Assembly: GCA_951812625.1 (NCBI GenBank)
Contig: CATOSP010000003.1
Location: forward strand, 181,335-245,334
Length of the DNA stretch: 64,000 bases
Direction: 5' to 3'
Origin: an uncultured Dehalococcoidia bacterium
GTDB lineage: Bacteria > Chloroflexota > Dehalococcoidia > Lucifugimonadales > UBA3495
Shown here: positions 34,378 through 43,482 of the stretch, piece by piece
Layout: each line of letters opens with the position of its first letter
How positions within the stretch are numbered: position 1 is the stretch's first letter
Translations under genes and position numbers: made by a program
Notes under the pieces: model-generated
Seen by the model: only the letters and a program-made list of their open reading frames with translations
The model's database searches: none
Told to the model about the DNA's origin: nothing

Positions 34378-36003
34378 TTACGGCGTGTAGGTGCGGTAGT
34401 AAGGGCAGCCGGAATAGACCGCGCGCAGCGCCCTGCCCGACGCCACCGCATCAAAGCGAATGGTCTCCGGGGAGCGTGGGTCTTCACCAATGCGAAATTG
34501 CCCGTCCCCCAGGGGAACCAACCGCTCGTGGCTGCCCGCCGGGTACACCAGCAGCAACGAGCCCTTGCGCAGCACGACCCGGAAATTGGTCAGCCCGAAA
34601 TTGTAGGTCCGGTAGTGTCCGGTAAACCCGTCCCACTCCGGAGGGTAGTCGAAGCTCCGGGGACCGGAATACCCTTCACCGGCATACCAGTCTGGACCGT
34701 GGAATGCCTCCACGACCCGGTCGCCCTCGCGCCCGAACTCCAGCAGGAAGTGCTCCAGGTCAGCGTGGGGCACATAGAAGGTGTCCTTGCCCCGCTGATG
34801 CAGGGCTACGTTCACCCCGCGCCACTCCAGATTCAGGCGTTCGCCGTGAACGGTCAGCACGATGCGCTCCTTCGCGGAGTCGTAGGAACCTGCGTAATCG
34901 CCCGCGTTGCCTACTCGTTCCGGGTCGGCGCTCGAAGGATGCGGAGGCATTACCTGTTGGTGCAACCCTGCCCGCAACAGCCTGACGATGTGCATTGCCA
35001 TGTCGACCGCCCCGTAGGACTGCACGTAGCCGTTGATCAGGACCACCACCCCGATGCCGTCATCCAGATCGGCAACCATACTGGCCACAAAGCCCGTCGA
35101 ACTGCCTCCGTGGCCCAGGTAAGCGTGGCCATCGATGTCGGCCAGGATGAGGCCGTACCCGTAGTGGGCGCCGCCCCACTGCCCAGTGGCTATCGCCCGC
35201 TGGGTCATCAGGTGGAAACTGTCCTCGGACATGACCCTGCCCGATGGGCCAACTCCCCCGTTCATGAGCATCCTCAGATAGGTGGTCATGTCCCCGGCGG
35301 TAGATGCCTGACAGCCGTCTCCCACGCCGTATTCGGTCCAGAGGGCCGTTACCAGGCCATGCTCCCTGTGCTCCGGCCGGTCGTCATAGAAGCTCCGGTA
35401 ACCCACCGCCGCCCGTTTTCTGGTCTCGAACCCGATGACCGGATGGGAATGGCGCATACCAAGAGGGTCAAGCACCCGCGCCTGGATGGCTTCCTGGTAC
35501 GATCGCCCGTCCACTTCCTCCAGCAGGAAACCCAGGGTCTTGTAGCCGACGTTCGAGTAACGGAAGTACTCCCCCGGGGCAGTGCCGGTGCGTCTGTCCC
35601 GCAAGGCCCATGCTTCAAAGAGTCCATGTGGCCCGATATCGGTGCCGGTCACCAGGCCGGAAGTATGGGTCATCAGGTGATGAACAGTGATGGGCGCATG
35701 GTCGGACTGCACTTCAAACCACGGCAGGTAACGGGACACCGGAGCATTCGGGTCCAACCGTCCCTCATCCCGGAGTTGCATCAACGCCACGTTGGTGAAG
35801 GACTTGCCGATGGACCCTATCTCGAACATTGTGTCCGGCTCGACCGGCTTGCCCGAAGCCAGGTCGGCGCGTCCGAAAGTGGCCACCTGCAGCAGCTCTT
35901 CCCGGTCGGTGATCCCGAGCGCCAGCCCGGGCATATTGACCTCTGTCATCCGCTGTTCCACGTACCGGCTGATTTCCTGCTGGGCTGTCTCAAGGCTCGT
36001 CAT
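34378..36003 (-). CDS. Serine hydrolase, beta-lactamase class C / esterase EstB family
   Basis: 541 residues; GGGAGGAG precedes ATG 36003. Beta-lactamase-fold domain (about 1-370) with S64-I-G-K67 as the catalytic Ser-x-x-Lys, YSNVGYKTLG as the Tyr-x-Asn motif and LGHGGSSTGF as the third (KTG-equivalent) motif. A C-terminal lipocalin-like beta domain (about 395-541) follows. No signal peptide, so a cytoplasmic esterase or D-aminopeptidase-like enzyme rather than a true lactamase is likely. Divergent from the next hydrolase. Confidence 0.9.
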   Translation of the reverse strand: MTSLETAQQEISRYVEQRMTEVNMPGLALGITDREELLQVATFGRADLASGKPVEPDTMFEIGSIGKSFTNVALMQLRDEGRLDPNAPVSRYLPWFEVQSDHAPITVHHLMTHTSGLVTGTDIGPHGLFEAWALRDRRTGTAPGEYFRYSNVGYKTLGFLLEEVDGRSYQEAIQARVLDPLGMRHSHPVIGFETRKRAAVGYRSFYDDRPEHREHGLVTALWTEYGVGDGCQASTAGDMTTYLRMLMNGGVGPSGRVMSEDSFHLMTQRAIATGQWGGAHYGYGLILADIDGHAYLGHGGSSTGFVASMVADLDDGIGVVVLINGYVQSYGAVDMAMHIVRLLRAGLHQQVMPPHPSSADPERVGNAGDYAGSYDSAKERIVLTVHGERLNLEWRGVNVALHQRGKDTFYVPHADLEHFLLEFGREGDRVVEAFHGPDWYAGEGYSGPRSFDYPPEWDGFTGHYRTYNFGLTNFRVVLRKGSLLLVYPAGSHERLVPLGDGQFRIGEDPRSPETIRFDAVASGRALRAVYSGCPYYRTYTP

Positions 36004-36445
36004 CGACTACTCCTCCCGGCGCCTGCCGGGCTTGAAAATAGAGAGGTTGGCTTGCCAATCACAGCGGCCGAACACCCTACACTCTCGCATGGGAGACCGT
36101 TCCGGCAAGGATATTACGTCATATGCAGTTTAGCCACATCAGGAAGGTGGAACCCCGGAGGGCATCAGGCAAATTGGTTGCGGGCCGGGTTGGCCGATGA
36201 AGATTCGGCTGGACTATTCCGTCCCGATTCGTGTCGGACCAAACCGGTTGCGCCTGCCAACTCACGGGCTCGGGACGGTTTGTTGACCGCTTGAGCTATC
36301 TTGGGTTAGAGTCAACACTGGAATGGGCTGGTGCGATATAGTCCCGTACAACACACTGCTTCCGGTGGTTGTGCCCCAGATTCCGGCCTGCCTGACTGTT
36401 GGACCTCAAGTTAGCCTTGTAACTCGCTGATGGAGGAGAATTGCC
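36004..36445. other. Divergent intergenic region
   Basis: About 440 bases between the serine hydrolase and the alpha/beta hydrolase start. No protein-like frame with a ribosome site. Expected to contain both promoters; the right part near 36420-36440 has the GGAGGAGAA ribosome site of the plus-strand gene. Confidence 0.45.
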
Positions 36446-37201
36446 ATGCCGTTCTACGAAAGAGGCTCCACCCGTATCTACTACGAAGAGGCCGGTTCGG
36501 GATTCCCCTTGCTGATCATTCCGGGCGGCGGGCTTAATTCCTGCTTGTCGTCCTTGCGGTCTCCCTTCAACCCCATGGAGACCTACAAGAACGACTTCCG
36601 CTGTATCGCCGCCGACTTGCGCAATGCCCCTCCGGGCCAGTCCAGCGGCCCGCTGGAGATTGACCGTCCCTGGGATGCCTATACTGACGACCATCTCGGG
36701 CTGATGGACCATCTCCGCGTCGACAAGTTCCTGGTCATGGGCTTCTGCATCGGCGGACCGATGATCCACAACCTGCTCAGGCGGGCCCAGGACCGCATTG
36801 TGGCTGCGGCGTTTATGCAGCCCAGCGGGTTCAGGCCGGAGATGCCGGATATCTTCTACCAGAACAATATCACGGGGTGGGGGCCGCCCCTCTGCGAGAA
36901 GCGTCCCGATATCACGATGGATATGGTCCATGACTTCCTGACCAATATGTACACCAACCGGGCTGACTTCGTTTTCACCGTGTCCCGCGACTTCGTGCGT
37001 TCGCTGCAGACGCCAATCCTCATAGCCCCCGACGACGTGCCGGCGCACCCGTACGAGTGCGCGATGGAGGTTGCCAGCCTCGCCCCCAACTCCGAGGTGA
37101 CTATTTTCCCCTGGAAAGACACGCAGGAGCACATCGACGAGGTCGTAGACCACACCCGGCGCTTCCTCAAGACCCACGCACCGGCGCCCGCGAAAGCCTG
37201 A
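36446..37201 (+). CDS. Alpha/beta hydrolase with a cysteine at the nucleophile position
   Basis: 251 residues; GGAGGAGAA precedes ATG 36446. Fold pieces: IIPGGGLNSC oxyanion loop, DLRNAPPGQS, and the nucleophile elbow GFCIGG, which places Cys101 where Ser is usual. The acid lies in IAPDDVPAHP and the His in KDTQEHIDEV. A Cys nucleophile is known from dienelactone hydrolase, so an enol-lactone or activated ester substrate is possible. A shared terminator follows at 37226-37281. Confidence 0.88.
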   Translation: MPFYERGSTRIYYEEAGSGFPLLIIPGGGLNSCLSSLRSPFNPMETYKNDFRCIAADLRNAPPGQSSGPLEIDRPWDAYTDDHLGLMDHLRVDKFLVMGFCIGGPMIHNLLRRAQDRIVAAAFMQPSGFRPEMPDIFYQNNITGWGPPLCEKRPDITMDMVHDFLTNMYTNRADFVFTVSRDFVRSLQTPILIAPDDVPAHPYECAMEVASLAPNSEVTIFPWKDTQEHIDEVVDHTRRFLKTHAPAPAKA

Positions 37202-37225
37202 CATCCTCGTACTGCCAGGTCCATT

Positions 37226-37281
37226 AAGGCCCCGCAGGCTTCCTGCCATCACCGGGTGAGGGATGGAGACGGCGGGGCCTT
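37226..37281. terminator. Bidirectional terminator between convergent genes
   Basis: 10-base arms AAGGCCCCGC (37226-37235) and GCGGGGCCTT (37272-37281) enclose a 36-base loop that can fold further. It lies between the stops of the alpha/beta hydrolase (+) and the Gfo/Idh gene (-). T-tracts are weak on both sides. Confidence 0.6.
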
Positions 37282-37328
37282 CAAGTTTCGGTTGCCGGTG
37301 TGCCTCCGGCTCTGGAGAAAATGCTGGC

Positions 37329-38426
37329 TCAGGCCACCGGCAGCTCCCGGCCCGTGTCCGACGCCTGTTTGATAGTGTCGAGGAAACGGTGCAGGTCAAC
37401 CGCAACATCGAACGTCGGCAGGCGGCTCTGTCCGGTCCGGACCGCCTCGGCAAACAGGGCATATAGCTGTCCGACGTTGAAGGGGTCTCCTCCCGGAAAG
37501 TCGGAAGGTACATAGACGAAACGCTCGGGTATGTCCAGGTCCTGCAGCTCATGGCTTCCCCGCGCGCCCCGTACCCGTAGCATCTCGCCGCGCTGCGATG
37601 AGACGCTCCCAGTGGTGACCAGTGTGCCTTCCCGCCCGTAGATCTCCATCCGAAAGCCGCTGCCAGCCCAGGGGACAGCCCCAACATGGACCGATGCTGC
37701 CGCACCGCCCTCCAACTGTCCGCTGACCCGCACATTGTCCGGGGATGTGACTTCCACGAACTGCTGGGTATCGGTCTCGTACCATTGCTTTGCCTGGGTG
37801 CTGACCATGCACGCCACGCGGGTGAAGTTGCCGGCCACAAATCGCAGGGCGTCAATGACGTGTCCGTTGGCGATGGTCAAAGTATTCGCCCCCAGGCTGG
37901 CGTCGCGCTGCCAGGTGCCGCTCGAATGGCGCTCCAGCCTGCCATCGCGCATGGTGGTCACATGACAAGAGAGCACCTCGCCCACATAGCCGGACTCGAT
38001 CTGCTCCTTGACATACAGCAATGCGGGACTGACCCGCGATTGCAGGCCCACTGCGGTTTGCACGCCCTTGTCACGGGCCAGGGCTGCAAGTTCCTCGGCT
38101 TCGGCGGTGTTCCGTCCCAGGGGCCACTCGGTGAGGACGTGCTTGCCAGCCTCGATGGCGGCCTTCGTTGGTTCATAGTGCGATGGCACCCGCACAACCA
38201 CTGCCACCGCGTCGATCTCCGGCGACTCTGCCATTGCCCGGAAATCATGGAATGCGAGCTTCGCTCCGAAGGCCTGGCGGGCCTCTTCTGCGCTCTCAGG
38301 CCGGGTAGTGCAGACTGCCGTGAACTCAACATCCGGACTGGCAAGCAAAGCTGGGAAGTGTGACTGGGAAGCCCAGGTCGAGTTTACGTTCGCACCCACG
38401 AACCCCAGGCGGATTTTATCTGCCAT
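37329..38426 (-). CDS. Gfo/Idh/MocA family oxidoreductase
   Basis: 365 residues; AAGGAG precedes ATG 38426. N-terminal NAD(P) Rossmann domain (about 1-125) with GFVGANVNSTWA and a C-terminal alpha/beta domain. The family E-K-P motif after strand 5 reads TEWPLG, so the usual catalytic-network Lys is Trp, a change seen in some members. Oxidises or reduces a sugar, inositol or similar polyol. The VOC gene lies 99 bases upstream on the same strand. Confidence 0.9.
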   Translation of the reverse strand: MADKIRLGFVGANVNSTWASQSHFPALLASPDVEFTAVCTTRPESAEEARQAFGAKLAFHDFRAMAESPEIDAVAVVVRVPSHYEPTKAAIEAGKHVLTEWPLGRNTAEAEELAALARDKGVQTAVGLQSRVSPALLYVKEQIESGYVGEVLSCHVTTMRDGRLERHSSGTWQRDASLGANTLTIANGHVIDALRFVAGNFTRVACMVSTQAKQWYETDTQQFVEVTSPDNVRVSGQLEGGAAASVHVGAVPWAGSGFRMEIYGREGTLVTTGSVSSQRGEMLRVRGARGSHELQDLDIPERFVYVPSDFPGGDPFNVGQLYALFAEAVRTGQSRLPTFDVAVDLHRFLDTIKQASDTGRELPVA

Positions 38427-38525
38427 GACACGTGCTCCTTAGATTGTTGGTAGGGTCTGCCGGTCGCCCCGAGGAACGAGACTTGTGGGGGCCTTCGGTG
38501 CACCTGGACGTGCTTGGCCGCCAGG

Positions 38526-39056
38526 CTAACCAACGGATACCTGTTCCTCGGCATAGGCGGCTTCAACGAACCCCTCTATCTGGGTCCAGCGGACGTTTCC
38601 TGCGTCCCTGGTTAGCTCTATGGTTTCTCCCGAAGAGCTTTCCAGGCCCCTGGGATGGAACACCAGCTCGATGAGGTTATCGTCGGGATCACTGATGTAG
38701 GTATAACGCTCCCCGGTGTCCTCCCTTACTCCCTGCTGCGGGTCCTCGCCGCCCGTGCCGGTGAAGGCTCCTCCGGCGGTCCTGGTGTAGGGCACACCCT
38801 GGGTCTCCAGGTGGGCCAGCATGGCGTCGAAGTCCTCGACTTCGATGGCGAAGTGGACACGCGGCGCCTTGATGGGGTCGTTGGTGTCGGAGGTGTGGAT
38901 CTCTCCCGTCCCTAACCGCAACTGGAGCTGACGGCGGTTTAATGCAGGTCCACGGTCTAGGAACTCGGCTCCCAGCACCCGCTCGTACCACTCCCGTGTC
39001 CGTTCCCGGTCGGTAATCTGGATGTTGATGTGGTGGATCATGTTTATCCTGGACAA
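38526..39056 (-). CDS. VOC (glyoxalase/bleomycin resistance/dioxygenase) family protein
   Basis: 176 residues. Start chosen at TTG 39056 because a full AGGAGG sits 7 bases upstream; ATG 39041 with AGGATAA is the alternative and would lose 5 residues. Paired beta-alpha-beta-beta-beta modules: HHINIQITDRERTREWYERVLGAEF, and VHFAIEVEDFDAMLAHLETQGVPY ending YISDPDDNLIELVFHP. Metal ligand candidates are His in HHIN, His in VHFAIE and Glu in NLIELVF. Lyase, isomerase or dioxygenase; substrate open. Confidence 0.9.
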   Translation of the reverse strand: MSRINMIHHINIQITDRERTREWYERVLGAEFLDRGPALNRRQLQLRLGTGEIHTSDTNDPIKAPRVHFAIEVEDFDAMLAHLETQGVPYTRTAGGAFTGTGGEDPQQGVREDTGERYTYISDPDDNLIELVFHPRGLESSSGETIELTRDAGNVRWTQIEGFVEAAYAEEQVSVG

Positions 39057-39516
39057 CGCATCACCTCCTGGTTGTTCCTGCCAAATGATGGGCCAATTAT
39101 CCCGCCACGCCCCGCCAGGCGCAAATTGGGCCGCCGGTACCTGCTAAGCTGCGATTGACGGGATGAGGCTCTCGTTGAGCGCCTGCTGACCTCCACAACC
39201 AAGTGGCCCTATGCATAGGGTTTGTGTCTGCCAGCACCGGTACTCTCGGGAGGGCGGGTGCCAGTCATCTGGCGGGCAACGAACCAGGTATGAAGTCCGG
39301 GCATGGACTGAGTGTATGAGAACCATCGCCAAGGTTTGAGAACCCTGCCCGTCCGGGAACGTGGCCGCCCCCGGAATTGAGAGCATCGGGGTCTCGGGTC
39401 CGGATTGTGATACGCCGGAGAAGGGGCCTTGGGTTTGACCACCTGGCAGACCGGTCTTAGAATGCCGGAAGCCAGCCTGAAACCATGTTGGGCCATTTGA
39501 GTCATAGGCGGATGCA
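39057..39516. other. Divergent intergenic region
   Basis: About 460 bases between the VOC gene and the small frame ahead of the amidase. Minus-strand frames here have no ribosome site and no protein-like pattern. No repeat or RNA element recognised. Confidence 0.4.
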
Positions 39517-39696
39517 ATGAGCCGGAGCACCGATACTGAACAGATATACGCCGAGTTGCGCCGACGGGCTGTCGCGGAGTACGGAGAGCCGCGTGCGGCG
39601 GAGCTTGAGGACTTTCTGAGGACCACCGCGGGCCAGGTCGCGGACGTTGAGTCGGCTGATGTCCATCAGGACACGGAGCCGCTTAACCAAGAGTAG
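39517..39696 (+). CDS. Small protein encoded directly ahead of the amidase
   Basis: 59 codons from ATG 39517 (AGGCGG upstream). Charged, helical composition: MSRSTDTEQIYAELRRRAVA, then EYGEPRAAELEDFLRTTAGQ and an acidic tail. No stops, good codon use, same strand as the amidase 76 bases downstream. Short Glu/Arg-rich proteins of this kind ahead of amidase genes may be accessory subunits; I cannot name it. Confidence 0.6.
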   Translation: MSRSTDTEQIYAELRRRAVAEYGEPRAAELEDFLRTTAGQVADVESADVHQDTEPLNQE

Positions 39697-39771
39697 GACC
39701 GACACATAACGGGCTACCAACGGGATATCGGGGGAGAGTCCTCCCTCCCCATTCCGACTGGATGAGGTTTG

Positions 39772-41133
39772 ATGATGCCTGAACCCTATGAGCTTTCCGT
39801 TGTCGAAGCGGCTTCGCAGATCCGGGACGGGAACCTGTCTCCGGTGGCGCTGGCGGAGTCCCTGCTGGCACGAATTGACGCGCTTGATGGCGACCTGCGA
39901 GCCTGGGTGACCATCGACCGCGATGGAGTGCTTGCGGTAGCGCGGGAACGGGAAGCGGAAGTGGAACGAGGCGGGCCGCTGGGTCCCATCCACGGGGTTC
40001 CGGTGGGACTGAAGGACATCTTCTACACCGCCGGGATGCTCACGGCCTGTGGCTCCAGGGTGTACGCCGACTTCGTGCCGGACTTCGATGCCACATCGGT
40101 GTCGAAGATCAAGGCGGCGGGTGGGATCATCCTCGGCAAGGCGGTCACCACTGAATTCGCAACGTCCGACCCGTCACCGACGCATAACCCATGGAACCTG
40201 GAGCACACTCCCGGCGGGTCCAGCAGCGGGTCATCGGCTGCGGTGGCGTCACGGATGGCTCCGGCGGCACTGGGCTCTCAGACTGGCGGCTCCACCTGCC
40301 GTCCGGCGGCGTACAACGGCATCGTCGGACTGAAACCTACCTACGGCCGGATCAGCCGCTACGGGGTGGTGCCGGTGAGCTGGTCGCTGGACCACGTCGG
40401 GATCCTGACACGCACCGTGGCCGACGCTGCACTGATGCTGACGGTGTTGAGCGGCGAGGACGAAAATGACCCGGGGTCGTTGCGTCATCCGGTCCCGGAC
40501 TTCGGCGCACGGATGGCCGAGTATGACCGCCCGCCGCGCATCGGGCTGGTGCGGCAGTATTACCAGGACTACGCTACGGCGGAGACCTGGGCGCACACCG
40601 AGGAGGTAGCCAACCAGCTTGCGGAGGCTGGCGCGGAGGTGGAGGAGATACCGCTGCCGGACAGCTTCGCCCAGGTCCACAGCCTCCAGCGCATCGTGAT
40701 GAACGTGGACTGTGCGGGATTCCACGAGGCGAACCACCGCATCCGGGCTGCCGATTACGGGCCGCGAATCCGCGCGGGCATCGAGATGGGCATGATCATT
40801 CCGACCGCGACCTACCTGAAGGCCCAGCGCCTGCGGCGTCAATTCCGCGCCGACATGGACCGTATGGCATCCAATGTCGACGTGGTGATGACTCCGGCGA
40901 CTCCAGCCCCCGCGCCCAGGGACCTGAACACGACGGGCGACGCCGCATTCCAGGTGCCCTGGACCGCAGCGGGGTTGCCATCAGTAGTGGTGCCCACGGG
41001 TCTGAGCGAGATGGGTATGCCGATGGCAGTGCAGTTCGGCGGCCCTTGGGCCGAGGAGGGCAAGGTGCTCGGCGTGGCCCAGTGGTGCGAGCGGACCGCG
41101 GGGCTGAACCAGGGCCCTCCCAACTACTCGTAG
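39772..41133 (+). CDS. Amidase signature (AS) family amidase
   Basis: 453 residues from ATG 39772 (GAGG immediately upstream; ATG 39775 is equally possible). The catalytic triad is visible: Lys81 in GLKDIF, cis-Ser in TPGGSSSGSSAAVA (about 150-152), nucleophile Ser174 in GSQTGGSTCRPA. Hydrolyses a C-N amide bond; might equally be a GatA-like paralogue, but no gatB or gatC is adjacent. Followed by a strong terminator. Confidence 0.93.
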   Translation: MMPEPYELSVVEAASQIRDGNLSPVALAESLLARIDALDGDLRAWVTIDRDGVLAVAREREAEVERGGPLGPIHGVPVGLKDIFYTAGMLTACGSRVYADFVPDFDATSVSKIKAAGGIILGKAVTTEFATSDPSPTHNPWNLEHTPGGSSSGSSAAVASRMAPAALGSQTGGSTCRPAAYNGIVGLKPTYGRISRYGVVPVSWSLDHVGILTRTVADAALMLTVLSGEDENDPGSLRHPVPDFGARMAEYDRPPRIGLVRQYYQDYATAETWAHTEEVANQLAEAGAEVEEIPLPDSFAQVHSLQRIVMNVDCAGFHEANHRIRAADYGPRIRAGIEMGMIIPTATYLKAQRLRRQFRADMDRMASNVDVVMTPATPAPAPRDLNTTGDAAFQVPWTAAGLPSVVVPTGLSEMGMPMAVQFGGPWAEEGKVLGVAQWCERTAGLNQGPPNYS

Positions 41134-41235
41134 CAGACCAGCGGCTTTGCGCGACCGCGTTGCGGCGGATGCCTCCGCTTCGCTGTCGGGCTCAAGCCAG
41201 GTCTAACCCCACAAAGCTCGGTGCCTGCCAACAGC

Positions 41236-41266
41236 ACGCGCTCCGACTACAATCGGAGCGCGTTTT
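41236..41266 (+). terminator. Intrinsic terminator after the amidase
   Basis: 11-bp perfect stem (arms 41236-41246 and 41253-41263), six-base loop, then TTTT. It stands between the convergent amidase and lactonase genes. Confidence 0.85.
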
Positions 41267-41285
41267 AAGGTATTGGAGTGCGAGC

Positions 41286-42341
41286 TTACTCGCCCAGCGC
41301 CGCCGTCAACACCCACATGGGGCGCTGGCCCACGTCGTAGGTGGCGAGGGGCGTCATCTTTCCGGTGTCGCCGTCGATCCTGTACGAGGCGAGCCGCCCG
41401 GTGGCCGAGCCTGCCCCGAAGACGAACTTTCCCTGCGGGTCGAGGCTGAAGGCGCTGGGCACGGCCTCGGTTGAGACGCGATCGGCCGCTGTCAGGACGC
41501 CGGTCCGGGCGCCCACAGAGAAACTGGCGATGCTGTTGTGGCCCCGGTTGGGGACGAACAGGAACCGGCCGTCGGATGTCACCTGGATCTGCGAGCAGGT
41601 GTTGCGCCCGGTGTAGCCATCGGGAAGGGTGGAGATGGTCTGGAAGGGAGAAAGCCTGCCCTCGGAGTCAATGTTGTAGGCGGTGACACTGCTGCCCTGC
41701 TCGTCCGAAAAATAGACCATGTCAAGGGAAGGGTGGAAGCAGTAATGGCGGGGGCCGAGCAGTCCGATCATCTTTATTTGCAGCGGGTCGTTGGGCGCCA
41801 GCCGTCCGGTGTCAGCATCGAAGCGGAACTGGAAGATCACGTTGGGGCCAGGAATGTTCTTGGGCGGCTCCAGCACGTTGTCCTGTATGCGGGCGATGTG
41901 GGGAACGTAGGCGAAACGGTTGGAGCGGTCGGTAAGGATTGAGTGGGCCCCTTCGGCGGTGGCCAGCGACTCGGTGGGCGGACCTCCCAACTCCCCGTCT
42001 GCGCCGATGGGGTGTACGGCGGCGCGCCCGCCGGCGTAGTAGGAGGCCAGCAGGTGCCTTCCGGTGCGGTCGGTAGCCAGGTATGAAGGCGCATCCTCCG
42101 GCGTCACCGAACCGGTGCGGGTCAGGCCGCCGGAGGCCGGATCGATGCGGTGGCTGGAGATTTCCGGCACCTCCCGGTGTCCGGCGTAGAGCGTGCGCCG
42201 GTCCGGGCTGATGGCCAGCAGCGACGGTCCCCCTGGGAACTGCGCGTCGGCCTGGTGGGTCAGCGCGCCGGTATCAGCATCCATGGTGTAGCAGCCTATC
42301 TTGTTGTCATCCTGGGCGGCGACGTAGACATAGTGCGGCAT
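41286..42341 (-). CDS. Lactonase-family (6-phosphogluconolactonase YbhE-like) beta-propeller
   Basis: 351 residues; AGGAGG precedes ATG 42341. Seven-bladed propeller repeats: YVAAQDDNKIGCYTMDADTGAL, LLAISPDRRTLYAGHR, YVPHIARIQDNV, YCFHPSLDMVYFSDEQGSSVTAYN, FLFVPNRGHNSIASFSV. Cytoplasmic, no signal peptide. Family members hydrolyse 6-phosphogluconolactone or related lactones, which would fit the many lactone-type enzymes nearby. Confidence 0.88.
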   Translation of the reverse strand: MPHYVYVAAQDDNKIGCYTMDADTGALTHQADAQFPGGPSLLAISPDRRTLYAGHREVPEISSHRIDPASGGLTRTGSVTPEDAPSYLATDRTGRHLLASYYAGGRAAVHPIGADGELGGPPTESLATAEGAHSILTDRSNRFAYVPHIARIQDNVLEPPKNIPGPNVIFQFRFDADTGRLAPNDPLQIKMIGLLGPRHYCFHPSLDMVYFSDEQGSSVTAYNIDSEGRLSPFQTISTLPDGYTGRNTCSQIQVTSDGRFLFVPNRGHNSIASFSVGARTGVLTAADRVSTEAVPSAFSLDPQGKFVFGAGSATGRLASYRIDGDTGKMTPLATYDVGQRPMWVLTAALGE

Positions 42342-42446
42342 GGTCCTACCTCCTGATCAAAATTCCGGTCGAACAAGCTTTGGATGGTAGTGGCTAATCT
42401 GCCATGCCATCCATCATTCACTCCCGCGAAGGCGGAGATCCCTGGA

Positions 42447-43199
42447 TCACTCCTTCTGCAACAACTTGGAGATGGGCTCGTACTGCTCCTTTTGCTCGAT
42501 ACGACTGACTGAAAGCTCCCCTCTCCGGTTGAGAAGCTTGTAAGCGCCCGCGTCCGGCCGTGATGTGATTACCCTGTAGGCATCGTCGACGACTTCTAGT
42601 GCGCAGTCATTGTCGATGGCAATTGCCACATCGGAGTGCTTCTGCACCATCTGACGAAAGTCCCCCTCCCGCTTGACGCCAGCCGTGTCGCTGTCGAAGT
42701 GGGGACAGCAAAGAGCGTCCACAAGACCCATGCCCTTCACCCTGATGTAGCTCCAGCTTTCAGGCTGATAGAACGCCATGGAGTCGCTATGGCCCCAGCT
42801 GAACCAGCAGATACACCCCGCGCTCAATCCGGACAGGACGATTCCTCTATCGTATGCCTCTCGCAGGATGCCATCCACGCCGAGCCTGCGCCAGCGTCTC
42901 ATCATCTTCAGCGTGTTGCCGCCGCCGACGTATATCAGATCGGCAGAGAGAATCTTCTGCTCAAGCTCCCCCCTGGCCGGGTTGACGCCGAGCAGATAGA
43001 GCACGTCAGTGGCACAGCCAAGCTCTTGCCCGTACACGCCCTGAAATGCTTGCCAGTTCTCCCGCGAGTCGCTGCTTGCGGTCGGGATGAACAGGGCCCT
43101 GGGACGGTCTGCTCCCGACAGGGAGACGATCTCCCTGTCGATGGCAAGCGTTTCCCCTCCGGCCATGTTGCCGCCGCCTATAGCAACCAGTTTGCCCAT
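42447..43199 (-). CDS. Peptidase E-like / S51 class I glutamine-amidotransferase-fold hydrolase
   Basis: 250 residues. Opens with VAIGGGNMAGGE, then IYVGGGNTLKMMR; nucleophile elbow GLSAGCICWF gives the catalytic Ser; CPHFD supplies the His. Layout matches peptidase E/cyanophycinase relatives, which cut Asp-x dipeptides. A GGGAG ribosome site lies a little far from ATG 43199. Minus strand, downstream neighbour of a divergent HAD gene. Confidence 0.9.
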   Translation of the reverse strand: MGKLVAIGGGNMAGGETLAIDREIVSLSGADRPRALFIPTASSDSRENWQAFQGVYGQELGCATDVLYLLGVNPARGELEQKILSADLIYVGGGNTLKMMRRWRRLGVDGILREAYDRGIVLSGLSAGCICWFSWGHSDSMAFYQPESWSYIRVKGMGLVDALCCPHFDSDTAGVKREGDFRQMVQKHSDVAIAIDNDCALEVVDDAYRVITSRPDAGAYKLLNRRGELSVSRIEQKEQYEPISKLLQKE

Positions 43200-43482
43200 G
43201 CCTGAACAATCTCCCTGTACGCGGACTTCTTCACGATGCGATCATCACCCGTATGCGCCGGGCGTGTTGCCGGCTTGAGCGGGGGCAGTGCAGCTTCCCT
43301 CTCGCCTCGTGGACCTGACCGGCAAGTATGGTGCTATTCTACACTGTGGCCTGGAACGATTGAGAGCGGGGCGGTGGCCGCTGATGTATCCGACTTCCCG
43401 GACCAGACAGGTCGGGTGGTGATCAGGCGGGCTTCGCCGACGCTGCGTGGGATAACCCGCCATACAAGACTTGAGGAAGATG

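Noticed and set aside
34240..36294. 684-codon open frame on the plus strand
   Set aside because: Antisense to the beta-lactamase-fold gene, which has a ribosome site and all catalytic motifs; the long frame is a GC-bias artefact.
36296..37855. 519-codon open frame on the minus strand
   Set aside because: Antisense to the Cys-nucleophile hydrolase and part of the Gfo/Idh gene; no protein family pattern.
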